Below, in pieces: positions 6,361-8,609 of a DNA stretch of 8,609 nucleotides. The translations under genes and the position numbers were made by a program. The notes beneath the pieces are model-generated. The model ran no database searches. It saw only the letters and a program-made list of their open reading frames with translations, and was not told the DNA's origin. Each line of letters opens with the position of its first letter. The first letter of the stretch is position 1. This stretch comes from Lysobacteraceae bacterium (lineage in GTDB: Bacteria; Pseudomonadota; Gammaproteobacteria; Xanthomonadales; Xanthomonadaceae): NCBI GenBank assembly GCA_028293685.1, contig JAQGOI010000232.1:1-8609 (forward strand), given 5' to 3'.

Positions 6361-6372
6361 ACAAATCTTTAC
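6358..6372 (-). promoter_or_regulatory. CpxR-type box 2, inverted copy
   Basis: Read on the minus strand this is GTAAA-GATTT-GTTTG: one perfect half-site and one degraded half-site. The twelve bases GTAAAGATTTGT are identical to those of box 1 and face it across a 23-base spacer. The box centres are about 35 bases apart, roughly three helical turns, which would suit two cooperating regulator dimers. Confidence 0.5.
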
Positions 6373-6466
6373 AGGGCGCTCGCATCGCCTGAACGCCCGA
6401 GCGCAAGGCTGCATGTGTCCGCAGTGCGCAGCGCGGGCATCCCTCGCAATCAGGAAGGTGACAGCA

Positions 6467-7036
6467 ATGACCAACATAATCACGACACCGGCGGCCTCGA
6501 CCGCCATACGAAGGAACCGGGTTGGCGGGTTGATGCGAGGGTCCGCGTTGACCGCCATGATCGCAGTGGGCGCCGCCATGCTGTTCCTCAGTGCCTCGCC
6601 CGGTGCGAGCGCCCTGGGTACATCCGGAGATGGAAATCACGACTCGCTGGTCGCGCGCATGCACGGCGGTGGGCATTCGCATGCGGCGATGCACGCGCAT
6701 TTCGACAAGGCATTGAGCCAGGCGGGCGCGAGCGACGCACAGAAGCAGCAGATCGACGCGATCGTCAAGAGTGCCATGACCGATGAGCACGTCGACATGC
6801 AGCGGTACCATGCGTCGGTCAGCCAGTTGAAAGCCCTGCTTGTTGCGGATCCGATCGACGATGCGGCGATCGCGACCGTGCGTGCCGGGCAGGACAAGCT
6901 GGCGGTGGCGACCAGCAGGCGCCTGACGGATACCGCGGTCGCCGTGGCCAGGGTGCTAACGCCGGCACAGCGTGTGAAACTGGGCGCGGACATCGACCGG
7001 ATGCTGGCATTGCACGGACACCGCCAGGCCGACTGA
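6467..7036 (+). CDS. Spy/CpxP-like periplasmic protein, histidine-rich
   Basis: The 189-residue product has a signal peptide (basic IRRNR and MRG, a hydrophobic core about 26-43, and an A-S-A site at 47-49), so the mature 140 residues are periplasmic. The mature chain is mostly helical and carries an LTPAQ motif at 164-168, typical of the LTxxQ (Spy/CpxP) family of small chaperones and stress sensors. An equivalent first motif near SDAQ (89-92) is degenerate. Six histidines lie between residues 58 and 78 (H58, H66, H70, H72, H76, H78), with methionines at 65 and 75, which suggests metal binding as in ZraP- or CnrX-like relatives. In the Cpx system the periplasmic protein restrains the sensor kinase until misfolded proteins or metals titrate it away; the kinase gene downstream fits this. 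The ATG at 6467 has AGGAAGG (6452-6458) 8 bases upstream. CpxR-type boxes precede it. Confidence 0.82.
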   Translation: MTNIITTPAASTAIRRNRVGGLMRGSALTAMIAVGAAMLFLSASPGASALGTSGDGNHDSLVARMHGGGHSHAAMHAHFDKALSQAGASDAQKQQIDAIVKSAMTDEHVDMQRYHASVSQLKALLVADPIDDAAIATVRAGQDKLAVATSRRLTDTAVAVARVLTPAQRVKLGADIDRMLALHGHRQAD

Positions 7037-7082
7037 TGTCACGTCGTCCGTTCACGCAACATCGATTGAATCATCCGATCCG

Positions 7083-7121
7083 ATCCGCAGCTGCCGCCGT
7101 GTCCTGGCGGCCGTTGCGGAT
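7083..7121 (+). other. Strong hairpin between the Spy-like gene and the regulator gene
   Basis: ATCCGCA (7083-7089) pairs with TGCGGAT (7115-7121), then a G-U and a C-G pair, one T/C mismatch, and GCCGCC (7093-7098) with GGCGGC (7106-7111) around a 7-base loop. No U-run follows. It ends 21 bases before the regulator's GTG. It may protect the 3' end of the Spy-like message, partly stop transcription, or hinder translation of the regulator. Three tandem ATCCG units (7073-7087) run into its left arm. No separate promoter was seen in this 106-base gap. Confidence 0.5.
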
Positions 7122-7142
7122 GCCGCGCCATCGAGCAGCATC

Positions 7143-7844
7143 GTGACCAAGCGCATCCTGATCATCGACGACGACGAGCGCCTGTGCGCGATGCTGGAGC
7201 AATACCTGTCGCAAAGCGGTTATCAGGTGACCTCCCGCCATACCGCCGGCGATGGCCTCAGCGAGCAACGGCGCGCGTCGCCTGACGCGATCATCCTTGA
7301 CCTGATGCTGCCCGATGCCAGTGGCCTGGACGTGTGCACGCGTCTGCGTGAGTCCACGGGCATACCCATCATCATGTTGACTGCGCGCGGCGATCCCACC
7401 GATCGGGTCGTCGGCCTCGAGCTGGGGGCCGATGATTACCTGCCCAAGCCATTCGATCCGCGCGAATTGCTGGCCCGGTTGCGCACGGTGCTGCGTCGCG
7501 GCGCGGCGACGGTGAATCCCGTGATGCGATTCGGACGCCTGGAGATCGATCGCGAGGCGCGGCAGGTTCGCCTGGACGGGCAATCCAGGTCGCTCACCGG
7601 GTATCAGTTCGACATCCTGCTGGCGTTGGCCGAGCGCGCCGGCCGCGTGGTTACCCGCAACCAGTTGCTCGACGCCGTATCCGGGCGGGCATTGGACGCG
7701 TTCGACCGCAGCATCGACGTGCATATCTCCAACATCCGCGCCGCCATCGAGGACAATCCGCGGCAGCCAAAACGAATCCTGACCCTGCGTGGCGCCGGTT
7801 ATCTATTCGCCCGCGCACAGGACGACGACGGAGCCGCGTTGTGA
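7143..7844 (+). CDS. OmpR-family response regulator, CpxR-like
   Basis: The 233-residue protein has the standard two-domain layout. The receiver domain (about 4-118) shows the acidic pocket D10-D11, the phosphate-accepting D53 in IILDLMLPD, the switch T80 in IMLTAR and the invariant K102 in DDYLPKPFD. The winged-helix DNA-binding domain (about 128-225) includes LTGYQFDILLALAERAGRVVTRNQLL and ends with the wing LRGAGYLFA (215-223). It would bind direct repeats as a phosphorylated dimer; the GTAAA boxes upstream of the Spy-like gene are the likely target. The start is GTG at 7143, placed exactly at the family N-terminus (TKRILIIDDDE), with only a weak GAG-type ribosome binding site. Its stop overlaps the kinase start by four bases (GTGA), so the two are translationally coupled. 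The name CpxR rests on context and general similarity; RstA- or other OmpR-type identity is not excluded. Confidence 0.92.
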   Translation: MTKRILIIDDDERLCAMLEQYLSQSGYQVTSRHTAGDGLSEQRRASPDAIILDLMLPDASGLDVCTRLRESTGIPIIMLTARGDPTDRVVGLELGADDYLPKPFDPRELLARLRTVLRRGAATVNPVMRFGRLEIDREARQVRLDGQSRSLTGYQFDILLALAERAGRVVTRNQLLDAVSGRALDAFDRSIDVHISNIRAAIEDNPRQPKRILTLRGAGYLFARAQDDDGAAL

Positions 7845-8609
7845 TCCAGCGTCTGTACATGCGGATCTATCTCACCACGCTGGCCTCGCTGGCTGTCGTG
7901 GTGATTCTCACGGCGCTGGTGTGGCAGTTCACCGCCGAGCGCGTGGCGGACGCGCAGCAGGACCGCTTCATTGCAGCGCTGGTCGGTGCTGCCCTGCCAG
8001 CCAATGTCGGCAGTGCAACAGGTCAGGAGACGCTGGCGCGGGTGGTCGTGCCGCCCATCGCCGGGCTGGTTCTGTACGCGCCCGATGGCGTCCGTATCGC
8101 GGGGGCCGGCAACGAAGCCGGCATTGGCGGCCATTCATCCTTCAGTTCGCACTCCGGTTACGTCCTGCGAAAGATCCGGCTCGACGACGGTCGCATCATC
8201 CTCGCGCGCATGGACTCGGGTTCAATGCATCGGCATCTTGGTGGACTCGCCCTGACGGCGTTGATCGCCCTGGCGGTCGCACTGGGGACGTATCCGGTGA
8301 TCCGCCAGTTGACGCGACGGCTTGAAGGGCTTGCCGGCAGCGTCGATCGTTTCGGACAGGGGGACCTGACCGCGCGCGCGGCGATTTCAGGCCAGGACGA
8401 AGTATCGCGCCTGGCCGCCACGTTCAACGCCATGGCGGATCGGGTCGGCTCATTGCTCGACGCGCATCGCCGCATGCTGGTCAATGCCTCGCATGAACTG
8501 CGATCGCCGCTCGCGCGCGTGCGGATGGGCCTGGAGCTTTATGCCACCGACCCAAGGCCGGACCTGTTGCAAGGCATGCGCCACGATTGTGCCGAGATCG
8601 ACGACCAGA
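7841..8609 (+). CDS. Sensor histidine kinase, CpxA-like (3' end cut by the window)
   Basis: The first 256 residues are visible, starting at a GTG that overlaps the regulator's stop. The order is: a first membrane helix (about 9-30), a periplasmic sensor of about 100 residues with a serine/histidine-rich stretch GGHSSFSSHSG (96-106), a second membrane helix (about 133-151), a HAMP linker (about 151-205, with the P-x-x-x-L start at YPVIRQLTRRL and the second helix RLAATFNAMADRV), and the dimerisation domain with the H-box NASHELRSPLARVR (215-228). H218 is the site of autophosphorylation. The ATP-binding domain lies beyond the window. It is inner-membrane bound, senses the periplasm and phosphorylates D53 of the regulator. 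HELRSPLAR is of the CpxA kind. Partial only because the window ends; no frameshift is seen. Confidence 0.92.
   Translation, partial: MIQRLYMRIYLTTLASLAVVVILTALVWQFTAERVADAQQDRFIAALVGAALPANVGSATGQETLARVVVPPIAGLVLYAPDGVRIAGAGNEAGIGGHSSFSSHSGYVLRKIRLDDGRIILARMDSGSMHRHLGGLALTALIALAVALGTYPVIRQLTRRLEGLAGSVDRFGQGDLTARAAISGQDEVSRLAATFNAMADRVGSLLDAHRRMLVNASHELRSPLARVRMGLELYATDPRPDLLQGMRHDCAEIDDQ

Noticed and set aside
5795..6811. 338-residue minus-strand open frame spanning the divergent region
   Set aside because: It crosses the control region and overlaps two better-supported genes; its composition is arginine-rich and lacks motifs.
7071..7724. 217-residue minus-strand open frame opposite the response regulator
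   Set aside because: The plus strand encodes an unmistakable receiver plus winged-helix protein; this is its shadow.

Overview
The window is high-GC, densely coded bacterial DNA. The gene families (a YaiW/DUF1615 lipoprotein, a CpxP-CpxR-CpxA-like stress operon, TolB-like and TPR periplasmic proteins) and the GC-rich codon use suggest a gammaproteobacterium, plausibly of the Lysobacterales (Xanthomonas/Lysobacter/Rhodanobacter relatives). That placement is inferred from style and gene content only. I see no tRNA, rRNA, insertion sequence, CRISPR array or phage gene.

Layout. (1) 134-904, plus strand: a two-domain VOC (glyoxalase-fold) protein with a good ribosome binding site. A 16-bp inverted repeat lies upstream of it. 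(2) 905-1125: a convergent intergenic gap with a long terminator-like stem-loop. (3) 1126-6234, minus strand: five co-directional genes, read from right to left. They are a multi-pass membrane protein of unknown function, a secreted TolB-like beta-propeller protein, a secreted transglutaminase-like/TPR protein, a DUF1615 (YaiW-like) lipoprotein and a glutathione S-transferase. Four of these five products have signal peptides or membrane segments, so the block is mainly about the cell envelope. (4) 6235-6466: a divergent control region holding two inverted CpxR-type boxes. (5) 6467-8609, plus strand: a Spy/CpxP-like periplasmic protein with a histidine-rich N-terminus, an OmpR-family response regulator and a CpxA-like sensor kinase that runs off the right edge.

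How the parts fit. The Spy-like protein, regulator and kinase form a probable autoregulated envelope-stress or metal-stress module of the Cpx type. The two boxes match the enterobacterial CpxR consensus (GTAAA-N5-GTAAA) closely or in part. They face each other between the Spy-like gene and the membrane-protein gene, so both may be controlled by this regulator.

The most interesting points are this operator pair, the lytic-transglycosylase-like motif series in the DUF1615 lipoprotein, and a strong hairpin in the gap between the Spy-like gene and the regulator. None of these amounts to a clearly new defence or mobile system. Most of the window is ordinary chromosomal coding DNA.
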